DNA of 64,000 nucleotides from Adiantum capillus-veneris. Lineage: Eukaryota > Streptophyta > Polypodiopsida > Polypodiales > Pteridaceae. Position numbers and translations under genes: made by a program. The notes under the pieces are model-generated. The model had not been told where the DNA came from, searched no databases, and worked only from the letters and a program-made list of their open reading frames with translations. Below are positions 44,061 to 55,685 of the stretch, in pieces. Within the stretch, counting starts at the first letter, position 1. Each line of letters starts with the position of its first letter. The stretch is taken from NCBI GenBank assembly GCA_014529385.2, contig CM043962.1:88873180-88937179 (forward strand), given 5' to 3'.

Positions 44061-45024
44061 CTATTGTGGAGCTAGCTGCTTTGACTCAATCTAAGGTGAC
44101 CTATGGCATTAATATGGACTTTTGTCCAAATTGTTTGGATGTGATATGATTCACTTGTTGTTATGGTATATTCTTCATGCATATGCCAGAATATACATAA
44201 ATGGCAACTTCTACTATAACATTACGGCACTGGTCTTTTTCACCTTATGGGTTTAGGAAAGGCTTTCACTTAATGATTAACTTATCATTGGCATATATAT
44301 GTGCATCCTTTTGTTTGCGGCTTTGGTTTTGAAATTCCTTTTGAGGTTAGGGAAACTTGGCAATGCATATTGACGCGCTTTTTCATAGCCATGTTTTAAG
44401 AATAACTTTAGAAGGTGGTATCCTCTTGCAAAAAGGGTTATACAGATTGGCGAGCAAGCATGTCTGAGCAACAAAATAATCGAGCAAGTCCCTTAAACAT
44501 TATTTTTTACTTAGAGTAAATTGCAAAAGTGTAAACGGGTTTTCCATTGTTGAAAACTAACTCCACAATTAAACTCAAATCCCATGATGACTAATCCCAT
44601 GGAACCAAGATTGGAGCCGATTTCAAGGTTGCCTCCCTCCTAGCTATGTAAGCATCTACTTCATTCAATGACCTCAAGCCAATGTTTTTGCTCTCACCCT
44701 CATCCCACGAAGATCATTGTCATCAAAGCCCTATGTGACTAACACGGAGCACACTTGATCACTGCATAGAGGATTGTGAGATAGAGACCCTCTTCCTTTT
44801 CTTTGAGAGACTCTTCTATTTGTAGGACCACACCCAAGTTTTCAAAAAAATAAACAACCCCTTAAACCATACAATCACTATTAACGATCGTATTTTACAC
44901 ATTTATCATGTAATCAATATACTCATTGTAATTAACACACTCATTCTATGTTGAAAAACCAAGCATGAGGTAAAGTCTAGCTATGAGAAAGCCATGATAA
45001 CAAAATAATAACATATCTTGATTC
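44061..45024. other. No gene seen
   Basis: AT-rich. A short stretch at 44230-44480 on the plus strand reads as fragments (GFRKGFHLM, LYRLASKHV) that might be a decayed coding body of the preceding leader, but stops are frequent and I cannot assign it. Confidence 0.4.
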
Positions 45025-45027
45025 TTA
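45025..45027. repeat. Target-site duplication TTA, left copy of the CACTA element
   Basis: TTA precedes CACTACAAC at 45028 and follows GTTGTAGTG at 53487-53489. Three-base duplications are typical of CACTA transposons. Confidence 0.9.
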
Positions 45028-45039
45028 CACTACAACATA

Positions 45040-45245
45040 ACATGAAGATATCGACGCATCATATATCGACGGCCATGCCTTTCCACGTGTATATCAACGT
45101 AATTAGAGCACGTCGATATAGGCATCGATATACGCGTCGCAATGAGCGTCGATATATGCGTGGAAATGCATTCTTTGCCACGCGTATATCGATGCAAATT
45201 CCCACCGGTATATCGACGTTGTTTGCGACGCAAAAAAATTTGGGG
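45040..45245. repeat. Left subterminal repeat region of CACTA
   Basis: Short motifs recur in both orientations: ATATCGACG (45051, 45064), GTCGATATA, CATCGATATACG, CGTCGATATATGCG, CGTATATCGATG, TATATCGACG (to 45220). Such arrays bind the TNPA protein in known CACTA elements. Confidence 0.85.
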
Positions 45246-45315
45246 GAAAAAAGGAAAACCCGCGCGCGCAGGGGCCATTTTCGCCTGCTCAAATCTTGGC
45301 CGAAACCTGCTGCGT

Positions 45316-45331
45316 AGATATTATGTCACTC

Positions 45332-45367
<36 letters not shown>

Positions 45368-45397
45368 CCTCCCTCTCTCTCTCTCTCTACATCATGT

Positions 45398-45460
<63 letters not shown>

Positions 45461-45480
45461 GTGTATAGGAAAGAGAGAGA
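45316..45480. repeat. Poly-C run with CT, GT and GA microsatellites
   Basis: About 33-35 consecutive C residues fall between 45331 and 45365, then CT, GT (45395-45421) and GA (45421-45460) runs, with further GT/GA at 45485-45548. The homopolymer is long enough that its true length may be a sequencing estimate. Confidence 0.85.
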
Positions 45481-46044
45481 GCGGTGTGTGTGTGTGTAGG
45501 AAAGAGAGAGAGCGGTGTGTGTGTGTGTGTGTAGGAGAGAGAGAGAGAGAATTAATGTATGCGTAGGAAATTAAAATTAAAGAAAGAAAACTTAAAGAGA
45601 GAAATGAAATGAAATGTTATATTAACGTCTTCGAAAGGCCAAAGTGACCTATGAGACAAGAAAGTTACAATGTGGTGGATCTGATACAAAGTCAGAGTAA
45701 AAAGATGACAAAATGACAAAATGACAAAATGAAATATTATGGAATCCTAAACTGTTGGGTGTGGACTAAACGGCTAAAACAGTAGCTGGGATAGGTAGAT
45801 CATAGGAGATCCAGCATTCGTCGTTAGCGGATCTCATCAATCTCCTCCATGTGTGGTAGTCTGACCGAGAATTGTGCATGTCGAGCCAAAGTGACCTGGA
45901 TTGTTTGATGCAGCCTATGACTTCATTTGACCTGCTCAAAATACATTCGAAGCTCAACTCTCACCTTTACACATGAAAGTCCTCTAGAGAGCAACAACAG
46001 CGCCGTCGTTGCTCTTAGAGACAAACTTCCTCCTCAAAAAGGGT

Positions 46045-47570
46045 TGGGCGGGGGCATATAACAAGCCGTAGGTCAAACGGATAGAAGAAACGCCCAAAAT
46101 ACAAGCCGTTTTTGAAGTCCGGTTGGATTTTTCTACAGAAAAACGCAAACGGACTTCATAAACGGCTTCTACATCATAGGTCAAATCCGGTTATGTTTTT
46201 CTATGGAAAAACGCAAACGGACTTCGGAAATGGTTTCTATACCTACCGAAACCATCCGTAGTCCATTAGGTAGTCTTAAGGCAACGTCAAGAGCGTGTAT
46301 GGCAAGCCGTAGGTCAAACGGACAGAAGAAACATCAAATACACAAGCCGTAGGTCAAATCCGGTTGCGTTTTTCTATGAAAAAACGCAGACGATCTTCGA
46401 AAACTGATTCTATGCCTACCGAAACCATCCATAGTCCATTAGGTAGTCTTTATGCAATGTCAAGAGCGCGTATGGCAAGCCGTAGGTCAAACGGATAGAA
46501 GAAACGCCAAATACACAAGCCGTAGGTCAAATCCGATTGCGTTTTTCTACGAAAAAAACGTAGACGGACTTCGAAAACTGATTCTACGCCTACCGAAACC
46601 ATCCGTAGTCCATTAAGTAGTCTTAAGGCAATGTCAAGACCGTGTATGGCAAGCCGTAGGTTAAACAGACAGAAGAAATGCCAAATACATAAGCCATAGG
46701 TCAAATCCGATTGCATTTTTCTACGGAAAAACGCAGACGGACTTCGAAAATTGATTCTACGCCTACCAAAACCATCCGTAGTCCAGTAAGTAGTCTGAAG
46801 GCAATGCCAAGACCGTGTATGGCAAGCCATAGATTAAACGGATAGAAGAAACGTCAAATACACAAGCCGTAGGTCAAATCCGGTTGCGTTTTTATATGAA
46901 AAAACGCAAACGGACTTTGGAAATGGCTTCTATGCCTACTGAAACCATCCGTAGACGATTAGGTAGTCTGTAAGCAATGTCAAGAGCGCGTATGGCAAGC
47001 CGTAGGTCAAACGGATAGAAGAAACGCCAAATACACAAGCCGTAGGTCAAATCCGGTTGCATTTTTCTACGGAAAAACGCAAACGAACTTCGAAAATGGC
47101 TTCTATGCCTACCGAAACTATCCGTAGTTCATTAAGTAGTCTTAAAGAAATGTCAATAGCGTGTATGGCAAGCCGTAGATCAATGGGTTTGAATTAACGC
47201 CAAATACACAAGCCGTAGGTCAAATCCGGTTGCGTTTTTCTACGAAAAAACCCAAACGGATTTCGGAAATTACTTCTATGCCTACTAAAACCATCCGTAG
47301 TCCATTAGGTAGTCTTAAAGCAATGTCAAGAGCGTGTATGGCAAGCCGTAGGTCAAACGGATAGAAGAAAGGCCGAATACACAAGCCGTAGGTCAAATCC
47401 GATTGCGTTTTTCTATAGAAAAACGTAAACGGACTTCGGAAATGGCTTCTATGCCTACCGAAACTATCCATAGTCCATTAGGTAGTTTTAAGGCAATGTC
47501 AAGAGCATGTATGGCAAGCTGTAGGTCAAACGGACAGAAGAAACGTCAAATACACAAGCTACAAAAGAGG
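46045..47570. repeat. 173-bp satellite array inside the CACTA element
   Basis: GTATGGCAAGCC-type anchors fall at 46297, 46470, 46644, 46817, 46990, 47163, 47336 and 47509, a period of 173 (once 174). A longer first unit begins near 46052. Each unit contains AGCCGTAGGTCAAA twice and a near-perfect hairpin (GCGTTTTTC, TACG or similar loop, GAAAAACGC). Antisense frames stay open over parts of it but encode nothing recognisable. Confidence 0.92.
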
Positions 47571-47714
47571 CTACAAACGTCAAACTATGGAACTAAAAGA
47601 GGCAAAGGGGTTTTGCCCGCTACATGCATTGCCATGTACACCTGGGAGTGCACGTATGTGTCTACCTATATAGGATTTGACCAATAAAGACGAGATCTTG
47701 ACCCGGTGGTCCTG

Positions 47715-47750
47715 ATCTCCGTACACCTCTGGACCGAGGTGTACGGAGAT
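47715..47750. promoter_or_regulatory. Perfect 15-bp hairpin before the transposase gene
   Basis: Arms ATCTCCGTACACCTC (47715-47729) and GAGGTGTACGGAGAT (47736-47750) enclose TGGACC. It lies 79 bases before the transposase ATG, with a TATATATATTA stretch between (about 47795). The full complementarity in an otherwise decaying element is striking. It could be a regulatory hairpin or a protein-binding dyad. Confidence 0.8.
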
Positions 47751-47828
47751 TGGGCAAGACTAGAGAATGCGAGGTAGTTTACATTGTGAGGAGTATATAT
47801 ATTAAAACAACATTCATAATCATTGTAG

Positions 47829-50612
47829 ATGGCAACGTCATCAACTAACATGGAGGAAAAGATTGCATGGTCGTGCACGCTCTGCAAGTATCAAATCCTG
47901 CGCAAGCGTAGGATATGTAATGAGCATGTGCACAAGTACAGAGAGTTTGCTAAAGAAATTGTACAGAATCTATGATACGACTCCTACGGAACGGGCATTG
48001 ATTTTCGCGACATAGCACCTACATCTGAGAGAGAGAGAAAAAGGATTATACGTGAAGGTCCAACCAATATAGAGCCAAGGATGGAAGCAGATAAGTACTT
48101 ACAGACAGAAGATGACGGCATGGAGGAGATGCTGGATGCCTTCTTCTAGACAAGCGAGAGAACGCTAACGAAGCAGCACCAGAAGCCGTGCGCCTATCTC
48201 CTGAAGACATGTTGAGGAAGTTGGCACGTCAACCAATTTATGAAGGCACCAAAATATCAACGCTTCGTACTTGTCTAGTGTTTTTGAATCTTCAGTCAGT
48301 GTACGGGTGGTCAGATGCAAGCGTCACTGCTTTGTTTAGGTACGTAATTTACAAAAGAGATTTTCCGATTGCAACGGTGACGTGCTTGGAGAGCTTTTTA
48401 ATTTAATGTGGCTTAAACAGGTTGTTGCGGAAGCAACTTCTCCCGGCTGGTAATGAAATGCCCCCCTCCAGGCCAGACACAAAGCAACTATTGACCTCAG
48501 TTGGCTTGGACTACAACAAGATTCATGCATGTCCAAATGATTGCATTCTTTTTCGCAATGAATTCGCAGATTGTCTGTCGTATCCTAAGTGCGGAGCAAT
48601 GCGCTACAAACAAGATGCAGTTGGTGAGACAGTGCCAGCTAAAGTGTTGAGGAATTTCCCTATTATTCCTAGGATAAAAAGCATGTTTTGTTGTGGTTCC
48701 ATTGCAAAGTTGATGCGGTGGCATTCTACGAATAGATCCATTGACGCAACATTTAGGGTGCCTACTGATTCAAAGGCCTGGAGGCACATTGAAGATACCT
48801 AGCCACATTTTAAGAGTGAACCACGCAATTTGCGTTTGGGCATGGCAATGGATGGAGTCAATCCATTTGGCTTGAGAAGCTCGTCATGGAGCACTTGGCC
48901 TGTGTGCCTTATCAATTACAACCTCCCGCCATGGCTTGCCATCAAGAAGGGTCATTTGATATTAAGCTTGATTGTACCTGGTAAGTTCAAGGCAAAAAAC
49001 ATGGATGTTTATCTAGCTCCACTAGTTGACGAGCTCCAAGAGTTATGGCATGGGATCGACATAGCAGATGCGGTTGAACCAGTAGGACAACAACATGCAA
49101 GGATCCATGGACTTCTTATGTGGACTATGCATGATTGGCCAGGATACGGAGAAGCTTCTGGTAATGGTTCTTGATTTACAAAATTCTCGCTATTCGCAAG
49201 CACTTTGCCTTGGCCTGATTCATGCTTTAATATATGCAGGGCTAACAACTTCGGGATACAATGCATGTCCAATTTGCGGGCAGTCTTTGGATGTGCGCTA
49301 TTCCACCTCTCTTCGAAAGACAATTTATCAAGGCCACCACCGTTATCTTCTAGATGGCCATCACTTGCGCGAAGGTCAGCTTGGTCGCATCGAATGTCGT
49401 CCTATGCATGTACAAGAGTGGCGTCGCCGATGGGAGCAACATGAGGAGCAACCTGTTCTAGGAATGAAACGTTTGTCCATTCTCCATACGTTGCCGTACT
49501 GGGGTGATCTACTAATTAACCATTTGCTGGATCCAATGCATATATTCAAGAATGTGGGAGAGCTCCTCTGGAAGACAATCATGGGAATGAAAGACAATCG
49601 AGCTTTACGAGATGATTTGCAGTCAGCTGGAAAGATGCCAGAGCTGTGGCCTTTCACCAATGCAGCTAGCCAAACAAAACTTCCAAGAACGCCATGGGTA
49701 TTGCTAAAAAACGAAGAGCGACAAGTTAAAAGGGTGGTTTCAGAGTTCAGGACGCCAACAGGATATATGCGATGTCTCAAGATAGCATTCACCCGTGACG
49801 ATCAATTGTCAGGACTGAAATCGCACAACTGGCATAAGTTCTTGTAATTCATTCTTCCAATTGCGATCAAGGGGTGTTTAACGGAGGAAGTGCGGACCTG
49901 CATATACAAGATTTCAGAGCTAGTGCGGTAGATCTCTTCCAAGGAGATACAGGAGAAATCTATTGCAGTCGCAAGGGCTAACTCCATTGAGGCAGTTTGC
50001 ATAATTGAGAAGTATCTACCCACGAGCTGCCTAACTATCCAAATGCACTTGCTCGTCCATGTAGTAGATGAGGTTGCAGTGGCAGGTACAGTCCACAGCC
50101 GTTGGATGTTCTTTCTAGAGCGGTTCATGAAAACACTTAAGGGTTTTGTTCGCCAAAAAGTGCGTCCAGAGGGGAGCATGGCAGAAGGATGGCTGGTGCA
50201 AGAGTCTCTTGTATTGACGATCGAATTTCTATCCGTTTCTGACCCAGAAATGCCTCGGCTGTGGAGCGATGAGGAGGATGCAAGACTGGTAGCAGAGGAG
50301 CCGCAAGGGCAAGGGGTGCCGAAGAAAATGAGCGACGCCATGCGAGAAAAGATCATGAAGTTCTATATACTAAATTCAGCGCCGATGCAAAAATGGCTTG
50401 AAAGGTACGAAGAAGAGAAAGAGAGACGCAATAGGGAGCGACAGGATTTCAGGCAAAGCCGAACGACTAGAGGTTTACCCTTGCCAGACTATCTCGCTCC
50501 TCTACCTGAATTCCCTACAATGGCATGGTTGGACAAGACAGTGAGAGCAACTCGACAGATCAGAGAACCCATATCTCTAGAAGAGGAAGAGCTGGCTATT
50601 GGATGTGATTGA
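47829..50612 (+). pseudogene. CACTA transposase, TNP2-like (Transposase_21 plus DUF4218 regions)
   Basis: ATG 47829 gives an N-terminal Cys/His segment (CTLCKYQILRKRRICNEHVHKY) cut by TGA at 47973-47975. Further exon-like frames give KLARQPIYEGTKIST, LDYNKIHACPNDCILF, CLSYPKCGAMRY, LGMAMDGVNPFG, GLLMWTMHDWPGYGEASG, YNACPICGQ and YQGHHRYLLDGHHLR, all classic TNP2 signatures. LLDPMHIFKNVGELLWKTIMG, LKSHNWHKFL and MHLLVHVVDE...ARPEGS-like VRPEGSMAEGWL mark the DUF4218 part. Frames change at introns or damage near 48400, 48800, 49170, 49250 and 49840. The enzyme would cut and join element ends. Stops make the copy doubtful. Confidence 0.85.
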
Positions 50613-50704
50613 AAGTATCATACATACATGGCACTGTGGTCGCATGGAAAGCATTTCAGAACACAACAAATTGATAGTAGAAGAAACACGTTTGACAGCG
50701 GGGA

Positions 50705-51322
50705 ATGGTTAGTTTCATGCAAAAGAGCAGGGCTAGTGCCAGAGACACGAATGAGAGCACTAGCAACCTAGATTACTGTGGTCTGGTGTCAGATATCCTG
50801 AAAGTAAGCTTCAGGGAGTTTGAGATGTTTTTGTTGGATTTGAAGTGGTTCGAGGTGATTACTTCTGGTTGCAATGTAACGGTACGCAGAGATGGAAACA
50901 AACTTGTGCAAATAGATTCTACAAAGGTTTGGACAGATGCGAGCGAAACATTTGCTCTCCCCGAACATTGCGAGCAAGTGGTCTTTGTACCGGACCCTTG
51001 AGAACGACACTGGTGGTTTTTGGTTCAGGTTGCTCCAAGAAATAAACAAGTATTTGAAGGGCAAGATCTCCTGGAGGAAAGTCAGTCAGCTGACGTCCAT
51101 ACTACTGTGACATTAGATGAGATGGACGAAGGTATGGCAGAGGAAGCTGACAGATATACGAGGGATGACGCAGACGAGCCAGAATTGACACTTGTAGATG
51201 AAGATACAATGGATGAAGACAATCTGCCAGAACGAGTTGGGGCAGAGTTATGTTTGCAATTAGAGATAGACGATGAAACGGTGCAAGATCTTATCGATGA
51301 TGCCTCACTCGTCGAGGCCTAG
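50705..51322 (+). pseudogene. DUF4216-like C-terminal region of the transposase gene
   Basis: The frame from 50705 reads VSFREFEMFLLDLKWFEV, VRRDGNKLVQIDSTKVW, ETFALPEHCEQVVFVPDP, and after one frame change RHWWFLVQVAPRNKQVF. This follows the DUF4216 pattern (WFD...VN....EPFVLA..A.QVFYV.D....W.VV...PR) found after DUF4218 in CACTA proteins. The tail is strongly acidic (VDEDTMDEDNLPERVGAEL). It likely continues the TNP2-like protein after an intron. Confidence 0.65.
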
Positions 51323-51430
51323 GCCCGTAAGTGTTTGTGTGAAGATGTTGATTTAAAATTAAGCTTAAAGTTAATTTAAACAACTGTGTTCTGACGCTTT
51401 ATTTTACTTTCTTTGTGCACGACTTTAGTA

Positions 51431-52570
51431 TGGCAGACCAGTTTCCAGAGCCCGCTTCTATGAGTGCAGATGCATTCATGGGATTCGTTACACGGATGAC
51501 GCCTGCTTAGATGGCAAAGGCTTCTCATTACTGGGTAGCCAGAGGCACGGGTACTACGCCTCCGGGCTTCACACCCGAGGGTCCGACGCCTAGGGGGGGG
51601 ACACCTGGGGGGGGGGGGGGAGACGCCTATGGGTACGACGCCTGCTTCTCCCATCACGACCGCTTCGACACCTAGGGGTGGGGCAGAGGCGGGTACGTCC
51701 TCATCTCCGCAGCACAGGCGCACTCGCCGATCTCGGCGATCGTCAGGTGGAGGTGGTGGTTGCTGTGGAGGAGGGTCCACAGATGCTTCGACCCCTCCTC
51801 GTTCACGACCCCCATCCTACCCAGGCACACCTCTCGACACACCTCTTGGCACACCTCAGACACCTTGGGGGGCACACGATCCTAGTGCCTCTAAGCTCTA
51901 TACTGTACGGTCAGATGGTTCTGTTGACATGGATAGAGTCGGGACTGAGATGAGACAGCGGATTCGCTAGCTCGCGGAGCTGCAGATTTCAACCAACATT
52001 CTGATGTCTTGGGATCAACAAGAAAAGGACAAAGTCACTTACATAGTGGAGACCATCCTAAGAGAGTACCAGCCTGCTCCGGGTTCTGACGTTGTTTCGA
52101 GGAGGTGGATCAAGGGTGTTGCACGGGACACCGTGAAACATCGACGAGATGCAGCTCGCAAGGCTTTCAGGACTGGCTCGTCGAAGCCTTCGGGCATCCC
52201 ACACGAGACATGGCTGCAGATTAGGGAGGATGAGCGGACATCGGCCACGTGGTTCAGACAGTAGCGTGAGGCCGCGCAGATACGACAGATGACCAGGGGG
52301 ACATCTCATCTTGGCAGCGGAGGCTTCAATACCTTTTGCTCTGAGTTTGTGAGTTTCTAATCCAATCTTAACTATGGCGTTTTTTAAAACGCGATGAATC
52401 ATGTATTCTTATTACTTTGATTTTTGTATAAACGCAGAATCTTGCGATGCATCGAGCCCCAACACATCATGAGAAGTCAGATGGATATCGTAGAGGTATC
52501 TATGAAGTATTGAATGATCTTGATGCTTCAGGAGAGCCTGTAGACTGGGCGGCCTTACAGTCTCGCTGAT
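51431..52570 (+). pseudogene. TNPA-like protein (Transposase_24 type)
   Basis: ATG 51431 opens MADQFPEPASMSADAFMG, with a TAG at about 51509. A Gly/Pro/Thr-rich, low-complexity region follows (with G-runs at 51592-51621 and RRTRRSRRSSGGGGG). Then comes the conserved part: TILREYQPAPGSDVVSRRWIKG, KHRRDAARKAF, KPSGIPHETW, TSATWFRQ-stop, AAQIRQMTRGTSHLGSGGF. That matches the Ptta/En/Spm family in its spacing of W, K/R and the GS block. A likely intron follows 52350 before NLAMHRAPTHHEKSDGYRG. TNPA-type proteins bind subterminal repeats. Confidence 0.65.
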
Positions 52571-52739
52571 CGCTTGAGGTGAGACGTTAATATGTGTGAG
52601 TTGATTTAATTAAGTAAGTATATGTGAAGTAATATCAATACTAATTTTGTGAGTTGTCCTATGTGCAGGTTGTGACGCCTAGTCATCAGTTGACCGGATT
52701 TCATATATATGCTTTGTGAGACACAGACACGCTTCTGTG

Positions 52740-53020
52740 TCTCCTTTTGTATAGACATATATATATGGTTATGATTATTGTTCAGACAGTTATTGTTTTT
52801 CTTATGGTTATGGTAATTGTCATTGTCATTGTATAGACATGGTTATTTCTCCTATTCTTGTATAGACATAGTTATGGTTCAGGTTTTGTTTATGGTTATG
52901 TTTAACTTTCTGGTTATGCTTATGGTTATTGTTAATTTTGTTTCTGGTTATGATCAAAGTGGTTATAATGGTCGGTTATGGTTTTAAGTTATGGTTATGG
53001 TTCGTTATGGTCATTGGCCT
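52740..53020. repeat. Degenerate TTATGG-rich repeat
   Basis: GGTTATGGTTATG-like words recur irregularly (52765, 52803, 52860, 52895, 52915, 52975, 52990), with TGTATAGACAT blocks between. A worn minisatellite in the right part of the CACTA element. Confidence 0.7.
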
Positions 53021-53264
53021 TAAATCTCATGTGAGATCCTACATGGATAGCATGTAGGAGGAGTATACATGATATATTTTTTTGTGAAAAGTTTATGTAA
53101 AAACGAAGGAAACTCTGCCGAAATTTCTGCGGGAGCATGGTTGATTTTGGTGCTGCTCGCTTTCTTGGGCAGAGGGCAGAAAGTTTGGCTGTGGTGGCTG
53201 TGTCCATCTTTTCACTGGGCACAGGCCAGGCTACATGTCCTCTGCCCAAGATTTTTTTTTTCTG

Positions 53265-53470
53265 TTATGGTCGTCGATATATGCGTCTATATATCCGTCC
53301 ATATCTGCGTCTATAACTGCGTCCATATCTGCGTTGCTATCTGCATCTATAACTGCGTCCATATCTGCATCGCAAATAAAGCCTTTACACGCAGATATCG
53401 ACGCAAATAGCGACAATTTCACAGGGACGTAGATATCGACGCGGGGCATCGATATCGCGTCGATGACACC
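53265..53470. repeat. Right subterminal repeat region of CACTA
   Basis: Tandem TCTGCGTCTATAACTGCG-like words at 53280-53375, then CAGATATCGACGC, CGTAGATATCGACGCG and CATCGATATCGCG to 53460. The TATCGACG core is shared with the left end in inverted orientation. Confidence 0.85.
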
Positions 53471-53489
53471 TTTTTTTGTTGTAGTGTTA

Positions 53490-53743
53490 TGAGAAGATAC
53501 CAAAGATGAAGTTGCATTATTATAGTATCAATCTAATGGATTTCCTCCTTCTTCCCTTCCCTTCAACAGGTTGTTTTGATTTTTCAAATGGCTCAAGGCT
53601 AAAGCCTTTTCCCAAACACTAGGCCGCCTCGAAGAGCAAAGTAATATAAACCGTACCCACTTTAGTTGACATACAAATATTCCACCATGCCTTATTGGAT
53701 CAAATGTGAAGACCTTGTATTCTAAACACCCTCGACAGAGCAC

Positions 53744-53820
<77 letters not shown>

Positions 53821-54330
53821 CGCTCGCCTCTCTTCCTATGTTGTAGCACCACAGAGCAGACAGGGACAAGAGGTTTCCGCAAGCAGCCTTGCTGCATTAC
53901 TGATGGGAGGATTTTTCGCCAACCACACATGAATGAGGGTCGCCAGCCAAGGTAGAAGAAGACGCTACCTCGTGGGGGGATTGCATGGCAGTGAGGGCAT
54001 GGTCAGAGAGCAACATAGGATAGGCTTGGTGAAGGAGTAATCTTCATACTATGGAAATTTTAAAGACCTAATCATAGGAAGTATAGTATTGAGGGGTGAG
54101 GAAGAGGCTCATGCTCGTGAGGCCCACACCCAAGTTGACTCTCTCTCTCTCTCTCTCTCTCCCCCCCCCCCCGCAAGACATGTCTCATACATCTGCCTTA
54201 CATTGCTATTCAAATCATCCGAGAAATGAAAACCCCGTAAGAATGACAACTTTGATCTCTGCTTGTGAAATTTCTAAACAAGTTACAAAGGGATCATTGA
54301 GAAACCATATACAAGTTCAGAAATGCACCT
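53490..54330. other. No gene; long CT microsatellite
   Basis: A (CT)n run of about 75 bases fills 53744-53818, and another CT run with a C12 tail is at 54138-54172. No supported gene. Confidence 0.7.
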
Positions 54331-54334
54331 AAGT

Positions 54335-54800
54335 TTAGCTATACCTTGATGATGAGCGAGGCCTATGGCCACCCTCAAATGCCTTAAAGAGAGGTTTGGG
54401 TGGGAGATTTGGCTTGTTAGGATCTGGCTTCTTAAGCGAGAGCACCTCTCGACTAGAGCTCTCACGAGTCACAACACACACTATAACCTCTTGTCCAGGC
54501 TGGAATAGCTGATGCAGTTTCTCCAAGCCACCCAAGAAGCCCAAGTCTTGGGCCCGCAAAAATGCCTCGCGTCCACTGGGCATGGTGACCCAATATCCCT
54601 CACGCATCACTTTTTGAATGGTTGCTTGGAATGTGTTTGGGTCTTTTGGTTTGATCGAGCATCTTCTCAGGATCCATGTCCACCTCAACGTCATCATAGT
54701 AGCTACTATTGTTGGTAGCAATATATATTATCGTCCCTCGAGTCACATGAAATTTTGAGATCACTGACGGTGATGTTCTTGTCTGACTCATCCAAGCCGA
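54335..54800 (-). pseudogene. S1-like RNA-binding domain fragment (possible host exon)
   Basis: Minus-strand residues read VMREGYWVTMPSGREAFLRAQ, then LHQLFQPGQEVIVCVVTRES and EVLSLKKPDPN. This fits the S1 OB-fold pattern (G-Y/F-V near the start, a GQxVxVxVV strand, LSLK at the end). Upstream, in a different frame, lies DDVEVDMDPEKMLD, so a splice site or frameshift intervenes near 54690. The C-terminus is basic (GGHRPRSSSRYS). It may be one exon of a nuclear gene for an RNA-binding or plastid protein, or a captured gene fragment. The match is to the domain pattern only. Confidence 0.35.
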
Positions 54801-55246
54801 TCCACATTGGGTTTTCATCTACACATGAGTAGCAATAGCAATAGCTATTCTGGGGTCACATGAAATGTTGCTTGAGCGACTAGTTACAAATATGATGAAG
54901 TCTACCGTCTCTTGTGCAACAATAGATGAATAATCTCCTCTTGACCACCTTCGCCAATGGCGTGCTTGTTTTTGTTGCAGTACAAGCAGTAACGACTTCA
55001 GACCAAGCTCCTGGCTATGGCGGAAGCCTGGACATCATGCAAAGAATCACTTACGAGTCCATCGCCGCATGCCTTCTGTAAGCTGTCGATGAAAATCAAG
55101 CGGATGATGCTGCACGCGCTTGTGTGTGCGCACGAGTCACGATCATCCCTTCCCTCCCCATGGTCCCTCGAACCAAAGGACCCACTCGCAGAAACACTCT
55201 CTCTCAGCTCGGCAAAGTCTTCTCCAGAACCGGCTCGTAGGAAAAC

Positions 55247-55286
<40 letters not shown>
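55247..55286. repeat. (CT)n microsatellite
   Basis: About 18 CT repeats. Confidence 0.9.
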
Positions 55287-55288
<2 letters not shown>

Positions 55289-55420
55289 CTGAGGGTGGCA
55301 CGGCCTGCAGCACTCACCTGAGAGTGGCACAGTGTTGAGGGAGGCGGAGCGTTGAGGGAGGCTCAGGGAAGGTTAGGGTTGAGAGTGCATGCCTCTGTCT
55401 GTCTCATCACTAAAGCTCAT

Positions 55421-55530
55421 CCTTACCCGCATGAACCTACCCGGCCCTGGTTTGCTCCTGCAACCAGTCCGTGCCGGCACGGACCGGTTGCAGTAACAAA
55501 CCAGGGCCGGGTAGGTTCATGTGGTTAAGG
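55421..55530. repeat. 110-bp fold-back palindrome
   Basis: The sequence is symmetrical about 55475/55476 (GTGCC, GGCAC at the centre). The left arm has CATGAACCTACCCGGCCC and the right arm GGGCCGGGTAGGTTCATG. A few mismatches lie in the mid-arm. The outermost CCTTA/TAAGG also pair. It would fold into a very stable hairpin with no loop. Confidence 0.92.
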
Positions 55531-55562
55531 TCCTTTTTTTTATAAAAAAACTTCAAGTGGGG

Positions 55563-55685
<123 letters not shown>

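Larger units (their letters stand above)
45028..53486 (+). mobile_element. CACTA (En/Spm) DNA transposon, 8459 bp
   Basis: The terminal inverted repeats are CACTACAACA at 45028 and its reverse TGTTGTAGTG with one base of play at 53477-53486, flanked by TTA. Both ends carry dense subterminal motifs around TATCGACG. The interior has a 173-bp satellite (46045-47570), a TNP2-like transposase gene and a TNPA-like gene, in the usual CACTA order. Stops and frameshifts in both genes suggest it no longer moves alone. It inserted into otherwise featureless DNA. Confidence 0.92.

Noticed and set aside
46450-47471. Minus-strand ORFs with repeated DLTYGL and FRSP words
   Set aside because: They are translations of the 173-bp satellite; the repetition comes from the DNA, and no family is recognised.
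46045-47570. CRISPR-like regular repeats
   Set aside because: Units are 173 bp head-to-tail without spacers, in a plant transposon; this is a satellite array.
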